From assembly GCA_963669155.1 (NCBI GenBank), contig OZ022596.1, forward strand, positions 7,168,465 through 7,232,464: a stretch of DNA of 64,000 bases. Reading direction: 5' to 3'. The translations under genes and the position numbers were made by a program. The notes beneath the pieces are model-generated. The model saw nothing but the letters and a program-made list of their open reading frames with translations. It did no database searches and was not told the DNA's origin. Positions 47,815 through 58,703 of the stretch are shown piece by piece. The stretch's first letter is position 1. Each line of letters starts with the position of its first letter. This DNA is from Arbacia lixula. Taxonomy: Eukaryota; Echinodermata; Echinoidea; Arbacioida; Arbaciidae.

Positions 47815-48617
47815 ATTTTTCCTCCCCTTTTTCTCTCCTTCTCCATCCTCTATCTCCTCACCTTCTGCCCCCGCCCCCTTTTCCCCTCCCTCTCTCCTCC
47901 CGTTCTCTTCCCTTTCACCTGCCCATTTCTTCTCCTTATCCAACTCCCCCCTCTTATCCTCCTCTCTTTTTCCTCCCCGTCTCCACTCCCTCTCCTCCCC
48001 TTTTCCTCTCCCTCTCCCCCCTTTTTTTTTCCTCCCCTTCTCCTATCCGTCTACTCCCCTTCTCCTCTCCTTCTCCTTTCCTTCTCCTCCCCTTCTCCAC
48101 CCCTCTCCTTCTCCTCTCCTTCTCCTTTCCTCCTTTCCTTCTCCCGGCCTTCTCATCTCCTCTCATTCTCCTTTCCCTCTTCTATCCCTCTCCTCTCATT
48201 CTCCTTTCCCTCTCCTATCCCTCTCCTCCCCTTCTCTTCCCCTTCATCTACCCCTTCCCCCTCCCCCTTCTCCTCCCCTACTCCTCTCTATCTCCTTCCC
48301 TTCTCCCGGCCTTGTCCTCTCCTCCCCTTCTCCTCTCTTTCTCCTCTCTTTCTCCTCTCCTTCTCATCTCCTCTCCCTCTCCTCTCCCTCTCCTCCCCTT
48401 CTCCTCTCTTTCTCCTCTCTTTCTCCTCTCCTTCTCCTCTCCTTCTCCTCTCCTCTCCCTCTCCTCCCATTCTCTTCTCCTTGTCCACCTCTCCTTCTCT
48501 TCCACTTCTCCTGCCCATCTCCTCTCCTCCTTCTCCTTCCCTTCCTCCTTCTCCATCTCTCGTTCTCTTCCTCTTCTCCTCCCCTTCCACTCCACTTTTC
48601 CTCCCCCTCACCTTTGC
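47815..48617 (+). repeat. ~800-bp polypyrimidine tract ending at the exon-3 splice acceptor
   Basis: C/T for about 800 bases on the plus strand, built from CTCCTTCTCCTCTC and CTCTCCCTCTCCTCCC units, running straight into CACCTTTGCAG at 48619. It has mirror-symmetric stretches typical of H-DNA (triplex) formers. Long frames on both strands (47807-49087, 48288-49037) arise from it and are not real beyond exon 3. Confidence 0.93.
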
Positions 48618-48619
48618 AG

Positions 48620-49068
48620 GCAACGTTCCCGTTCGGTTCGTGCAGCGAGACTGCGGGGCGAATAAAAACCAATGTATCAGCGGCGATGATCTCGAGGCCT
48701 TGTTCGAGGCACAGGAGGCGTCACTCTCCCAGAGCTTCCCCGACGGCGTCACCTTCGTCAGCGCCGATGGAGGGGCGTGTACCTGCATTGGAAACGAATG
48801 CAACGACGGAGTTATCAGCGACATGGGCGGGACGGCCGCTCCGAAAGATTCCGCGGGGACGGCCGCTTCGGGACCTTCCCCGGGGACGGCCGCGGGGACG
48901 GCCGCTCCTAAACATTCCGCGGGGACGACCGCTTCGGGACCTTCCCCGGGGACGGCCGCTTCGGGACCTTCCGCAGGGACGGCCGCTTCGGGACCTTCCG
49001 CAGGGGCGGGGGTCATTACCCTCAGCCTCCTTCTCACCGCCTTCCTCTTTCACTACAACGCCATTTAG
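48620..49068 (+). CDS. Ly6/uPAR-domain GPI protein, coding exon 3 (last)
   Basis: Starts after CACCTTTGCAG, phase 1, giving the rest of S80 and residues 81-228. It holds C91, C98, C133, C135, C140 and the closing GACTCIGNECND: C-x-C-x4-C-N, against the usual CC-x4-CN, so one residue is inserted in the paired cysteines. Ten cysteines in all match a full LU domain, though at about 120 residues the domain is longer than usual. Residues 149-208 are a stalk of 9-residue repeats (GTAASGPSP, GTAAPKDSA) coded by a 27-bp minisatellite (48836-49004). The tail SAGAG then VITLSLLLTAFLF and HYNAI* is a GPI-attachment signal. The protein should sit on the outer cell surface. No specific orthologue is assigned. 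Confidence 0.88.
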
Positions 49069-49820
49069 TCCAGTTCTATCCTATTAAAATGCACCCACGT
49101 AAGATAAGTTCTTTTCAACGCTTTAACCGTTTAGACCATACAAAAAGGGTGTATATTTTGCAGGTAAAAAAAAAAGATAAAGTTTGTACAAAAAAGCGGG
49201 AAAATTTTAACCGATGCTGTATCAGAACCTTCCTCCCAATAATAGAACTAGAAACCGACTTATGCGAAATTATGGCAAAAGTGAGGAGGTTAATTAATGT
49301 TTACGATCACCATTGTATACAACTCACCCATTGCGTATACGTACAAATCTGCCTTCATGTAATGCATTGCGAGGCACAACATGTCTTTCATTAGTAGCTG
49401 TTAACTGTTCACGTGACTTGCGACGTATGTTACCATTTTCCGTAACCATGGCCTAGCGTTACACCATCTAAGGTCCAATAGCATTTGAGAGCACAATTTA
49501 ACAGGTAGAGCTCGAATTTTGCAAAGTATTAATGTTCTTTTCCCTCTTAATTCTTCAGGAATATTTTAGTTAAGTTTTTCTGTTCTTAAAGTTTATTTAA
49601 TGTGTGAAAGTTTGATCTTATTCAAGCAAACCTTTACTGCAGAGGCCTGAATGATTGCGTGTTTTACATGTAAGCTGTTTGATTATCATCAATGGTGGCG
49701 CTATTTCGTTTCTGCAGTTGGCCTGTCTGTAGTTTTCAATAAGTACTGTTTGTAGCCATGTTCTTGTTCATGTTTCGTCTTTCACTAGAAATAAATCTGT
49801 TTTCTACATTTTAGCGATGA
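49069..49820 (+). other. Probable 3'UTR with poly(A) signal
   Basis: AT-rich sequence after the stop of the Ly6/uPAR-domain gene. AATAAA at 49790-49795 is a candidate poly(A) signal, followed by T/G-rich sequence (TCTGTTTTCTACATTTT). The 3' end is not proven. Confidence 0.5.
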
Positions 49821-50930
49821 GTCATGAAGCTTTTGTTTTATCTGTGTACTATTTGTTTAATGGTTAATCACAGAATGACCTCTAATCTATAATCATACAT
49901 GATTTCATAATCTTGATCCGAACTTATGCATTGGACAGACGTATGGGGAGGTTTACAGAATGGGTGAAGAAAAGATTTGTTGCTAGATTTATCAACATGT
50001 TTGTGAGAAGTATTAAAATTGCTTTAAGGAGAGAGAGGAGAGCGAGAAGAAGAAGGAGACATGGAGATATAGTGAAGGGGGCAGGTTAGAGAGAGGGGAA
50101 GAAGGAAGAATTGGTGAAGAAAAAAATTGTTGCTAGATTTTTTTGACAATGTTTGTATGAGGAGTATTGGGATTAGTTTAAGGGGAGAGGGGAGGGAGAG
50201 AGGGAGAGAAAAGAGGGAGAGATAGGGAGGCTGAATGAGAGGGGGAAAGAGGAAGGGAGAGAAGGAGGGGGAGAGGGGGAGAGGTTGAGAGAGAAAGGGA
50301 TAGGGAGATAGGGAGAGAGAGAGAGGATGGAGGGAGAGGGAGAGAGGGAGAGAGAGAGAGAGAGAAAGAGAGACGTGTATACGATTCTCGATCGCAACTT
50401 GTTTGCTCATGTTTGTCCCTCTCAACCCAAGTGCAGTAGATGGGTACCTGGAAGGAATATATATATAGTATTCCTAATTTTATAAGATCAACTAACTTCT
50501 AGCGCTATATAAAGCAAGGGTGATAATTGAGCGCTTTGGGTAGTACTTTGAACAAGGAAAGCGCTGTACAGAAGTCGATTTTTATTATTTTTTTAAACCA
50601 AAAAATAGTATTCGCCTCGCCGTCCTTACGTACATTAGTTTTCCCACTTCCTACAAGGCGTGTTACTGTACCTGGCCCTTCAGCTATTTTTTTCCTCTCG
50701 TTCATTTTCCTTCAGTCTTTGTTTAATTTCTTGAGGAGTTGGGGTTTATTTTTAGATCTCCTATAAATCCTATAAAAATCACATATTTGATTAAAAGTGT
50801 TATATGATTAATTAACTGCTTCTTCCCTACATTTAAAACGTTTATACCAAGATAAATTCCCTTCCAGTTTATATAATGGGTGCTGTAATCGATATCAACA
50901 ATACACACGTAGACCCGAACTATATACTAT

Positions 50931-51002
<72 letters not shown>

Positions 51003-51913
51003 ACCACTATCAATGCATAGGCATCCCTTTTACATTTCAACAAAGCAACTCTCGCAACTTAGTCTTTCCATAGCAGTGCTAGATAAGAAATTGTGTTCTT
51101 ACTCATTGCTATTTGCTATGACAGGGTGATATCGCAGCTTTCTGCCTGATATCACAGTGTACGGTCTATGTGATCCTAAAACGTAACCGTGAGACGGGGA
51201 TCGTGCGGCAACGGAAATTTGCAGGGGGGGGGGGGGGTCACCAATAAGCTTAATATAATAATGACAACTATGAATTCAATACTGGGGAGAAGCCTTAGAC
51301 AGGGTAATGGCCTTTGCGTCTCCCTCCACACGTGTGTAGTAATGCAGGTGACAACTGCAACATCTGAAGTAAATAAAGAAACAAACTGTAATTATTTGAG
51401 TGACTCCCATTCATATACACGGCTATCGGTAATACATCAGCAAAATTGCAGCAAATGTTGTGCCTTTTTTGCGGATAGGCAGTGTATATGAACGGCGTTA
51501 TAGTGTGTTACCATAATTATTGTCAACAGATTCCGTTGTGTCCATACGCTATACCCCCCCCCCCCCCCCCCCCACCCGATTGGATTTCAGTGTCATTATT
51601 TATCCTCACACTGTACGGTTCTCTATTTCAATTCTGACGGCAAAATAATACAATGCTTGACGACAATTTCAAGAAAAAGAAGTACTACTATTTTCATTTT
51701 TATTCACAAACATACAAGAGCATGACATATACATGTACATGTATTCTCTAGGCGTGGACGATTATTTCCGAGAACACGTGGCCGCCTGGCTTCTAGACCC
51801 TTAGTCATTTCCGATCCAAACTTTTAAAAAATGGGTTCTGGATGCTGTAGACGAATCCCTCTCCCGTTCCTCTCAGACTCGCCAAAGGACGGACTGAGAG
51901 AACAGGAGAACGA
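49821..51913. other. Gene-free stretch with purine tract, LINE-like tail and (TAC)n
   Basis: 50020-50375 is a homopurine (GGGAGAGAGG) tract. 50500-50585 (AGCGCTATATAAAGCAAGG ... AGCGCTTTGGGTAGTA) resembles the 3' tails of L2/CR1-like LINEs. 50930-51000 is a (TAC)n repeat of about 24 units. A poly-G run is at about 51223-51237 and a poly-C run at about 51555-51573. No gene is supported. Confidence 0.55.
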
Positions 51914-52291
51914 TTAAAGATGGCCCTTCCCTTTTACAAACATCTGCAAACTTCATGAATGTTTGCACACAGTTAGCACGTATCTTTGGGACACCAACTG
52001 TGAAATTTTAAGGTCAGAGGGTCTATATACTCATGTAGAATAAATGAAAATCTAACACTCAGATTTGATTCAAATTGATTGCCGACCGTTGACTTTTTAA
52101 GCTTCTGACTATTTTCGTGGAACAAAAAAAGAAAGCTCGATCAATTATTGAAGATTATCTCGTGAAAACCAAACATTACGCTTTGTCCATTCCAGGGAAA
52201 GCTTATACATGTATAGCCACTCTCTCTCAAATGATGACAAAGTCAGGGAGCTTTCAGAATTAGGTAAGCAAAAGGGACGGGCTACCTCTAA
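51914..52291 (+). repeat. Dispersed repeat TTAAAGATGGCCC ... GGGACGGGCTACCTCTAA, copy 2
   Basis: Matches 33640-34013 without the (CT)n expansion. Ends are TTAAAGATGGCCC and GGGACGGGCTACCTCTAA. Confidence 0.8.
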
Positions 52292-52857
52292 GTGACTGTA
52301 TGTAGTCTTAGTACAAGACTCTGTTTTCAGTTAGAAATTTTCCACACCCTTGCAGCCAGGCTAGGCAAGACACTTTATCCTGTCAGTCTATAATAGAGAG
52401 ATCTCTTACTTCAATAATCAAATACATGTAACAATCATGATGCTATATATTCTTTGAAAATATAACTTGGCAAGAAATAGGCGCTTAATCCTGACGAAAT
52501 CATGATTGCTGTAACTATACATGGTCATACAGGGCACTGTCTTACAAAGACTTACCATCGACAGCATCGTAACTTGCAACTGATGTCAATCATAACTATG
52601 TACAGTATAATAGGGATAGTTTCAGATTAATCCCAATTTTTTTTTTTATCAGACATACATAAATGTACAGTATAATAGGGAGAGAGGATTGGATTTGTGA
52701 TTGGTTCAGATCAATCCCATTTTTTTTATCAGACATACATAAATACGTGTATCACCGTAAATAACATCACAAGAAATAAGTGGTTTTCTTGACAAGAGTG
52801 TGTATACAGTGTTCATGTGCATGGGCTTCAGATGATTTATTTCATCACATACAAGTT

Positions 52858-53106
52858 TATAGAATGGGTGTCAGAATCTCTGCAATCTGATTGGTTAATC
52901 GCGATTGCAGAGATTCTGACACCCATTCTATGATACATGTATACAAACGATGCACAGGCTTGAGTGGGTCAGTAGGATTGTGAACACGCGGTACCTCTGA
53001 ATTTTGCCCGAAACACACTCGGCTTCGCCCTCGTGGGTTCAGGCAATTCAGAGGTACCTTGTGAACACAATTCCTACTGACCCACTCAAACCTGTGCATC
53101 ATTTGT
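52858..53106. repeat. Two adjacent perfect hairpins
   Basis: 52859-52933: ATAGAATGGGTGTCAGAATC and its exact complement, enclosing TGATTGGTTAATCGCG. 52946-53106: GATGCACAGGCTTGAGTGGG ... complement CCCACTCAAACCTGTGCATC, with inner arms that include GGTACCTCTGAATT. Each can extrude as a cruciform; together they look like two small fold-back insertions. Confidence 0.85.
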
Positions 53107-53216
53107 ATAATGACATCACATATATATTCCATATATAAATATAAAATAACAAGAAATGGTTGTGCACTTCTGGCAAGACAGTGTCTATCCAACCTTCTCA
53201 CTACCATCTACTCATG

Positions 53217-53810
53217 CACTGTGTTATTACATGAACTCATTGGTATATTCCTGCCTTGGTACTAAGAGGGTTAACCCCCTCACTGTCATGGGCTCATTCA
53301 CTGTGTTATTACTCAATGGTATATTCCTGCCTTGGTACGAAGAGGGTTAACCCCCTCACTGTCATGGGCTCATTCACTGTGCTATTACTCAATGGTCTAT
53401 TCCTGCCTTGGTACGAAGAGGGTTAACCCCCTCACTATCATGGACTAATTCACTGTGTTATTACTCAATGGTCTATTCCTGCCTTGGTACGAAGAGGGTT
53501 TACTACCTCAGTATCACGGACTCATTCACTGTGCTATTACTCAATGGTCTACTCATGCCTTGGTACTAAGAGGGTTAACTCTCTCACTATCATGGGCTCA
53601 TTTACTGTGCTATTACTCAATGGTCTACTCATGCCTTGGTACTAAGAGGGTTAACCCTCTCACTACCATGGACTCATTCACTGTGTTATTACTCAATGGT
53701 TTACTCATGCCTTGGTACCAAGAGGGTTTACCCCCTCAGTATCAAGGATTCATTTTCTGTGCTATTACTCAATGGTCTATTCCTGCCTTGGTAGAGGGTT
53801 TAAGTGATAC
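53217..53810 (+). repeat. 76-bp minisatellite, about eight copies
   Basis: Unit: ATTCACTGTGTTATTACTCA, ATGGTCTATTCCTGCCTTGG, TACGAAGAGGGTTAACCCCC, TCACTATCATGGGCTC. The CTGTG word recurs at 53301, 53377, 53453, 53529, 53605, 53681 and 53757, exactly 76 bp apart. The open frame through it is an artefact, since 76 is not a multiple of three. Confidence 0.93.
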
Positions 53811-53902
53811 AGTCACAAACATCCCTTACGGAATCATATGGACATCTCCATGAAAGCTTTTTGCTCCTGAAGCATGTCCTTTGCAATCAGTGGTAGTACA
53901 TA

Positions 53903-54224
53903 CAGTCAAACCTGTCTTAGTGGCTACCTGTCTATAGCAGCCGACCTATCTATAGTGGCCACTAAAATAATTCCCCCAGAGAGAGATGTGTTAAAGAAGC
54001 TGTCTATAGCAGCCAACCTGTCTATAGTGGCCACTAAAATAATTCCCCCAGAGAGAGATGTGTTAAAGAACCTGTCTATAGCAGCCAACCTGTCTATAGT
54101 GGCCACTAAAATAATTCTCCCAGAAAGAGATCATGTGTTAAAGAACCTGGCTATAGCAGCCACCTGTCTATGAAGGCCACAATTTTTGTTTCACTTGGGT
54201 GGCCACTATAGACAGGTTTCACTG
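53903..54224. mobile_element. MITE CAGTCAAACCTGTCTATAGTG with internal ~72-bp repeats
   Basis: Ends: ACAGTCAAACCTGTCTTAGT and its complement ACTATAGACAGGTTTCACTG, flanked by TA on both sides. Inside, AACCTGTCTATAGTGGCCAC ... GAGAGAGATGTGTTAAAGAA recurs three times at about 72 bp. The shorter copy at 55835-55978 has only one unit, so the internal repeat expanded here. Confidence 0.85.
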
Positions 54225-55289
54225 TATATATACCTTCTTACTTGGCAAGATTAGAGAGATGAGCTTGGGGTGAGGTGGAGGGTGGTGGTTGGTTGGGGGG
54301 GGGGGGGGCAGTATGACTGGAACCCCATCACCCACCCACAATTCCCATTCCCAACCCCTGCTCCTCCTCCATCTACCCAAGAGCAAACTGGTAAGAATAA
54401 TCATGATAATGATTACAACTCCCATTTCACCATTCAATCATAATGCATCAAGGCAATATATCGTGATTACAACAAATATCAAAATAAACCCATACAACTA
54501 TATTTCTCCACCAAATTACCCCATAATACAAAACCTACCCTGATCGAAACATATTTGAGATGAATCAAACATTTTAAAAGCACTGTCTACACAACATACA
54601 GGTAGGAGGGGGGGGGGGGGGGAATGCATCTCATGTTCATTCCAGCTATTATGTTCTGTTTTTGAATAATTGTTATAAGAGGGGAATTTTACCAAAGCCA
54701 TAGAGTCAGGTATAAACTTTTTCTTCAGAAACAAAACAACCCATCAAAATCACAATACATAATGTCTCCTTGTTCATATCGGTCTACAGAATTTGCTAAA
54801 ATCTAAATTCTAATTAATACACTACAGTGCCCTAGACTGTACTACTACAGTACCTTCATTATCTAAAGCAAATAAACTATAGAACTATACATGTAGTATA
54901 TGTAACAGCTTCGTGGAACAAAAATAAATACAGAACAGTTCAGTGTGAATTAACCCTCTCAGCTGCGGGCACTGGCAGCTCTGTATCAATAACAACTCAG
55001 TTTCATGCCTTTGGGACTAAGAGGACTAACAAGTGACAGACCCTATTCCAAATAGGTTTTCTAAATTATTGTAACTTAAGTATTGATTCTAACAATCATG
55101 GTAACAGCTTCAACGGTCAAAGCCCATTGGTAGAACTTGTTTCCATTCAAGTTACAAGTGTGTGTTACAATATATCAGGGTTCCTGGGTGTTTCTGTTGT
55201 TACATAGATATGGTAGATCCACACAAACTATAATCAATATCAATTGTGAGTGGAGATTAATATTAACCATAACCCTTTGTGCTACAGAC
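54225..55289. other. Gene-free stretch
   Basis: Poly-G runs at about 54296-54308 and 54608-54621. AT-rich otherwise, nothing recognised. Confidence 0.5.
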
Positions 55290-55453
55290 CCCTGGGCCCC
55301 ATTGCATAAAAAACTTGCCATTAATGGTAAATCTGCCATTAACGGTAATTACCATGGTAACAATGCTTGACAGCCAATCAAATTCAAGTTTTCAATAGAA
55401 GCTGCTATTGGAAGCAAAGTTACCATCAATGGTAAGTTTTATGCAACAGGGCC
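55290..55453. mobile_element. MITE with TTACCATTGATGGTAA termini, copy 2
   Basis: Ends GGGCCCCATTGCATAAAA and TTTTATGCAACAGGGCCC, with inner TGCCATTAATGGTAA and TTACCATCAATGGTAA. Related to 13280-13462. Confidence 0.8.
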
Positions 55454-55834
55454 CTGATTGATAGATTTACTGGTGGACCACAGGACCAACAAACAATAGA
55501 ACCAATCACCCACTGCGCTAATAATTCGTCCAATGATCACAAATAACCTGGCTTTCCGGCTATTAAACATTTGTTCTTCCGGACTGTCAACCAGGGTCTA
55601 GTCCTTGCACGGCTACTGGTAGTAACTCTTCAATTCTCCTCTTTTCTCCTTCTTTTCAATGGATAACTAGAGTTGCTAGTCTATTGCAGCCAGACTTGTT
55701 TATTGAAAGTGGTGTATTAATAATGTCAAAATACCTGAAAGCAAGGCTAACTTTGGCATGATGGTGAAAATGTTCTCAAATCATTAGACCTAAATGGATG
55801 TCTTCTTTATCTCATGCATACATACATGCATATA

Positions 55835-55978
55835 CAGTCAAACCTGTCTACAGTGGCCACTGAAATAATTTCCCCGCAGAGAGATCATGTGTTAAAGAAC
55901 CTGTCTATAGCAGTCACCTGTCTATAAAGGCCACAATTTTTGTTTCCCTTGGGTGGCCACTATAGACAGGTTTCACTG
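55835..55978. mobile_element. MITE CAGTCAAACCTGTCTA, short copy
   Basis: Ends CAGTCAAACCTGTCTACAGT and ACTATAGACAGGTTTCACTG with TA flanks. Contains one internal unit. Companion of 53903-54224. Confidence 0.85.
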
Positions 55979-56899
55979 TACATGTATACATACACACATA
56001 CATGCATGTGCAGAGAGGCCGTAATGTGGGATGTATTGCAGCACAATTCAATACATATTTACCATTATGAATTGAATGAAGCATATGACTTTTCTCCATA
56101 AAATATATACATTAATTATAGTACTAAAACACATAGAATTTCTCATACAATAAGACTGGAAGAGGGAGAATAAGAATATCTTCCACACATATTAACTGTA
56201 CAACTTCACAAAAATATCACTATGTAATATCATTTTCTCTTTGATCTACGTTGTTTTCCTCTGTATAATAGCACCAGTAGTCAATTGCTGCATAGAGATG
56301 CATCCACCTTACAAACATGAACAAAACTAAGCTATATTTTATCAAATAAAATTTCTATTAGAGGCAAGAGATTAATTTCAATCATTGCATAGAGTTACAA
56401 CTACCTTACAAACATGAACAAACTAAACTATATCTTAATAGAGGCAATTGATTGATTTATACAAGAGGCACATATTATTAGTATTGAATATCTCTATGGG
56501 CAACAACTCTCGTTTTGGGGGTTATGCGTAAAGTTGCCTTTAAGAAATAACAAATATAGTGAGCCTTTACGGAAAATACAAGCACCCTTTGTCATTAATA
56601 GGCTAACTAAAATACAGTAGCACTACCACAGCAGTTGGTGAAGGCACTTTTCATCCAATGGTTTTATATCAGACAAGGGAAATAAGGAACTGTTTACTGT
56701 TTTTTTTTCTGGAACATGCATTGTGATATGTGTAGCACCTATGTCATAGATGTATATTACCTGTTTTTGTAAGATATAGGGTCTGAGGTACAGGGGCATT
56801 TAATCCATTATCTTCTAAACAATTGCAATAATATTATAATTTCATGTAAATTCTTATCATTCATCCAGTCAAGATCAATACAGGAAGTTAAGTTTAAAA

Positions 56900-57303
56900 A
56901 AATGGAAATAAACTCACTGATACAACGTTTCGCCAATTATCAAATACTGACTGATATTTCAAGATTACTGGATGAATCATAATATTCATGAATTTATTCG
57001 TAAATTATCGATTGGCTTCTTCAGGTGCATGACGATCCCAATGAAAGGGAGGCCCTTATAATGCTTGAGATTGTGCAGATACGGTGCGCAGTGAACTGTG
57101 TCTAGCACGCGAAAGACGACAAGGAATCTTGTACATGTAAAAGACCAAGTTTCCAAAGAGAAACAGAGGAACTTAGTATATGGTATCAGATGTTCTCAAG
57201 AGGATTGTGATGACCTCTATGTGGGTGAAACTCGGCAATTTATGCGGGCTCACATGAACCAAGACATCAAGCTTTGGGGCAGTAACCGCTGGAGCTGGTA
57301 GAT
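56900..57303 (+). pseudogene. Penelope-like element remnant with GIY-YIG-type C-terminus
   Basis: The frame near 57098-57303 reads LVHVKDQVSKEKQRNLVYG, then IRCSQEDCDDLYVGETRQF and MRAH. VY-I-C-x-C-x-x-x-YVGET is the start of the GIY-YIG-like endonuclease of Penelope-like elements. Just upstream, AACGTTTCGCCAATT and GGCTTCTTCAGGTGCATGACG resemble the short flanking motif commonly found with these elements. Only the end of the ORF remains; no reverse transcriptase is seen. Confidence 0.65.
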
Positions 57304-57637
57304 AATTCCAGATGCGAATAGTGCGGGTTTTTTTTCAATAATAAGTCAATTTGGCATGATATTGGGAGGGTTGAGATGTTTGGCAAGTATTTGCCTCCAC
57401 ATCTATCCTTGTTAACTCTTTGTGTTTCATGTGTGTGTATTGATGGTAAAAAATCCACCAGTAGCATGTTAAGGGTTACTCATGTAGACTGTATTTCCTG
57501 GCTGGGTTCAGATCACTGGTAAGTGTTCATCGCCTCATCTATCCTTGTTAACTCTTTGTATGCCAGAAAAATGCTGCTGTATGTGAGTTGTGTGTCCTGA
57601 TGGTAAACTGATCCACTACTGGCATGTTATGAGTCAA

Positions 57638-57853
57638 TCATAGAGATTGTTGTCCCTGGCCGTATTCCTGCTCATAGAGTTTGTTGAGGACGTCCGCCGC
57701 TGTGACAAACTCGATCTCCCGGAAGCGCGGGTCAAGGGTGAACCACATGGCGAGGGCGCACCGCCGCCCCTCTATGACTCCCTTCACTCCATGGAGGTTC
57801 TCTGATCCCGCCGAAAAGCCAACCAAACGACCGCACTTGGGGTTCACCACGGA
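57638..57853 (-). CDS. Prolyl 3-hydroxylase (leprecan family), last coding exon
   Basis: Minus strand, after CTCTTTCCTTTAG, phase 0: SVVNPKCGRLVGFSAGSEN, LHGVKGVIEGRRCALAMW, FTLDPRFREIE, ending YGQGQQSL and TGA. The CGRLVGFSxGxENxHGVKxV block and RCAxAxWFTLDPR are diagnostic of the 2-oxoglutarate/Fe(II) domain of P3H1-3. The His of HGVK is the distal iron ligand and the Arg of RRCA lies where 2-oxoglutarate binds. The family hydroxylates specific prolines of collagen at C3 in the ER. Known members end with KDEL or REEL; this exon ends QQSL with no retention signal, so either an alternative last exon exists or retention relies on partners such as CRTAP. Confidence 0.9.
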   Translation of the reverse strand, partial: SVVNPKCGRLVGFSAGSENLHGVKGVIEGRRCALAMWFTLDPRFREIEFVTAADVLNKLYEQEYGQGQQSL

Positions 57854-58456
57854 CTAAAGGAAAGAGAGAGGAACAGAAAGGAACATATGTATTTACAATA
57901 GAAGAGGCAAGATGCAAACATTTTCTGGTCATGCGTAAGTGTTTACTTTTAATTCTTGTGGCAGTTATCCACAAGACTGCCCCGTTTGGGATTCACAACA
58001 GACAGAAAGAAAAAGAATAACAGGAAACAAATATTTCATGAATCAAACATTTACTGGACATTGAGGACCGAAGTGGTGTCGTCATAAGGAACATGTTGTA
58101 AAGACAATTGGCTCTATCCAGTGAGAGGTTTAGCGGTCCAATATTGTCTATTGGGCTAGTGTTGGTCATTCCCAATTACAGTCCCAGCTGTGATCACCAC
58201 TACTTGCTCTACCCGCATTGTTTAAAACCAGTTGTCTTCACGATAATGCCGAGATGATGTCACACTTTAGTACTCTATACACAACATTTTTAAAAGAATT
58301 GTGGGAGAGAGAGCCACATATGAGACGCACTAATGGACTGAACAAGGAAAGACACGGGGAAACAAAAGTTTCACAATTAAAACATTTACTGGTCTATCTT
58401 TTTTTTCAAGTGTGGGAGTTATCCACCAAGGAGCAGCATTTGGGATGCACTATTCT

Positions 58457-58703
58457 GTCATACTCTGACAAAAGGAAGCAAGTGGCAAATCACTAAAATC
58501 TGGGTTATTGCTATTCTAAGATTGTACCCAGCATTTCATACATGTACATACAGAAAAAATCTGGACAAGAAATATTCATCTTACTGCGAGATATTCAATC
58601 CTGATGTGGTGTTGCACTGATGCCAATGCAAGATACAGACACATTTTGCTCATTTACAAGAAAACTCTCTTTGTTAGTTGCTTCTTTTTGTCAGAGTAGG
58701 GCA
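58457..58703 (+). mobile_element. MITE family 'CTCTGACAAAAGGAAGCAA', copy 3
   Basis: Opens ACTCTGACAAAAGGAAGCAA and closes GTTGCTTCTTTTTGTCAGAG. Lies in the intron between the two prolyl 3-hydroxylase exons, opposite to the gene's strand. Confidence 0.88.

Noticed and set aside
47807-49087. 426-codon plus-strand frame and several minus-strand frames in the same place
   Set aside because: They come from the C/T tract. Only 48620-49068 in one frame is coding, shown by the splice acceptor, the LU cysteines and the GPI signal.
53455-53853. 132-codon frame with repeated SLVYSCLGTKRV-like words
   Set aside because: Accidental opening through a 76-bp minisatellite; unit length is not a multiple of three, so the peptide repeat is not maintained.
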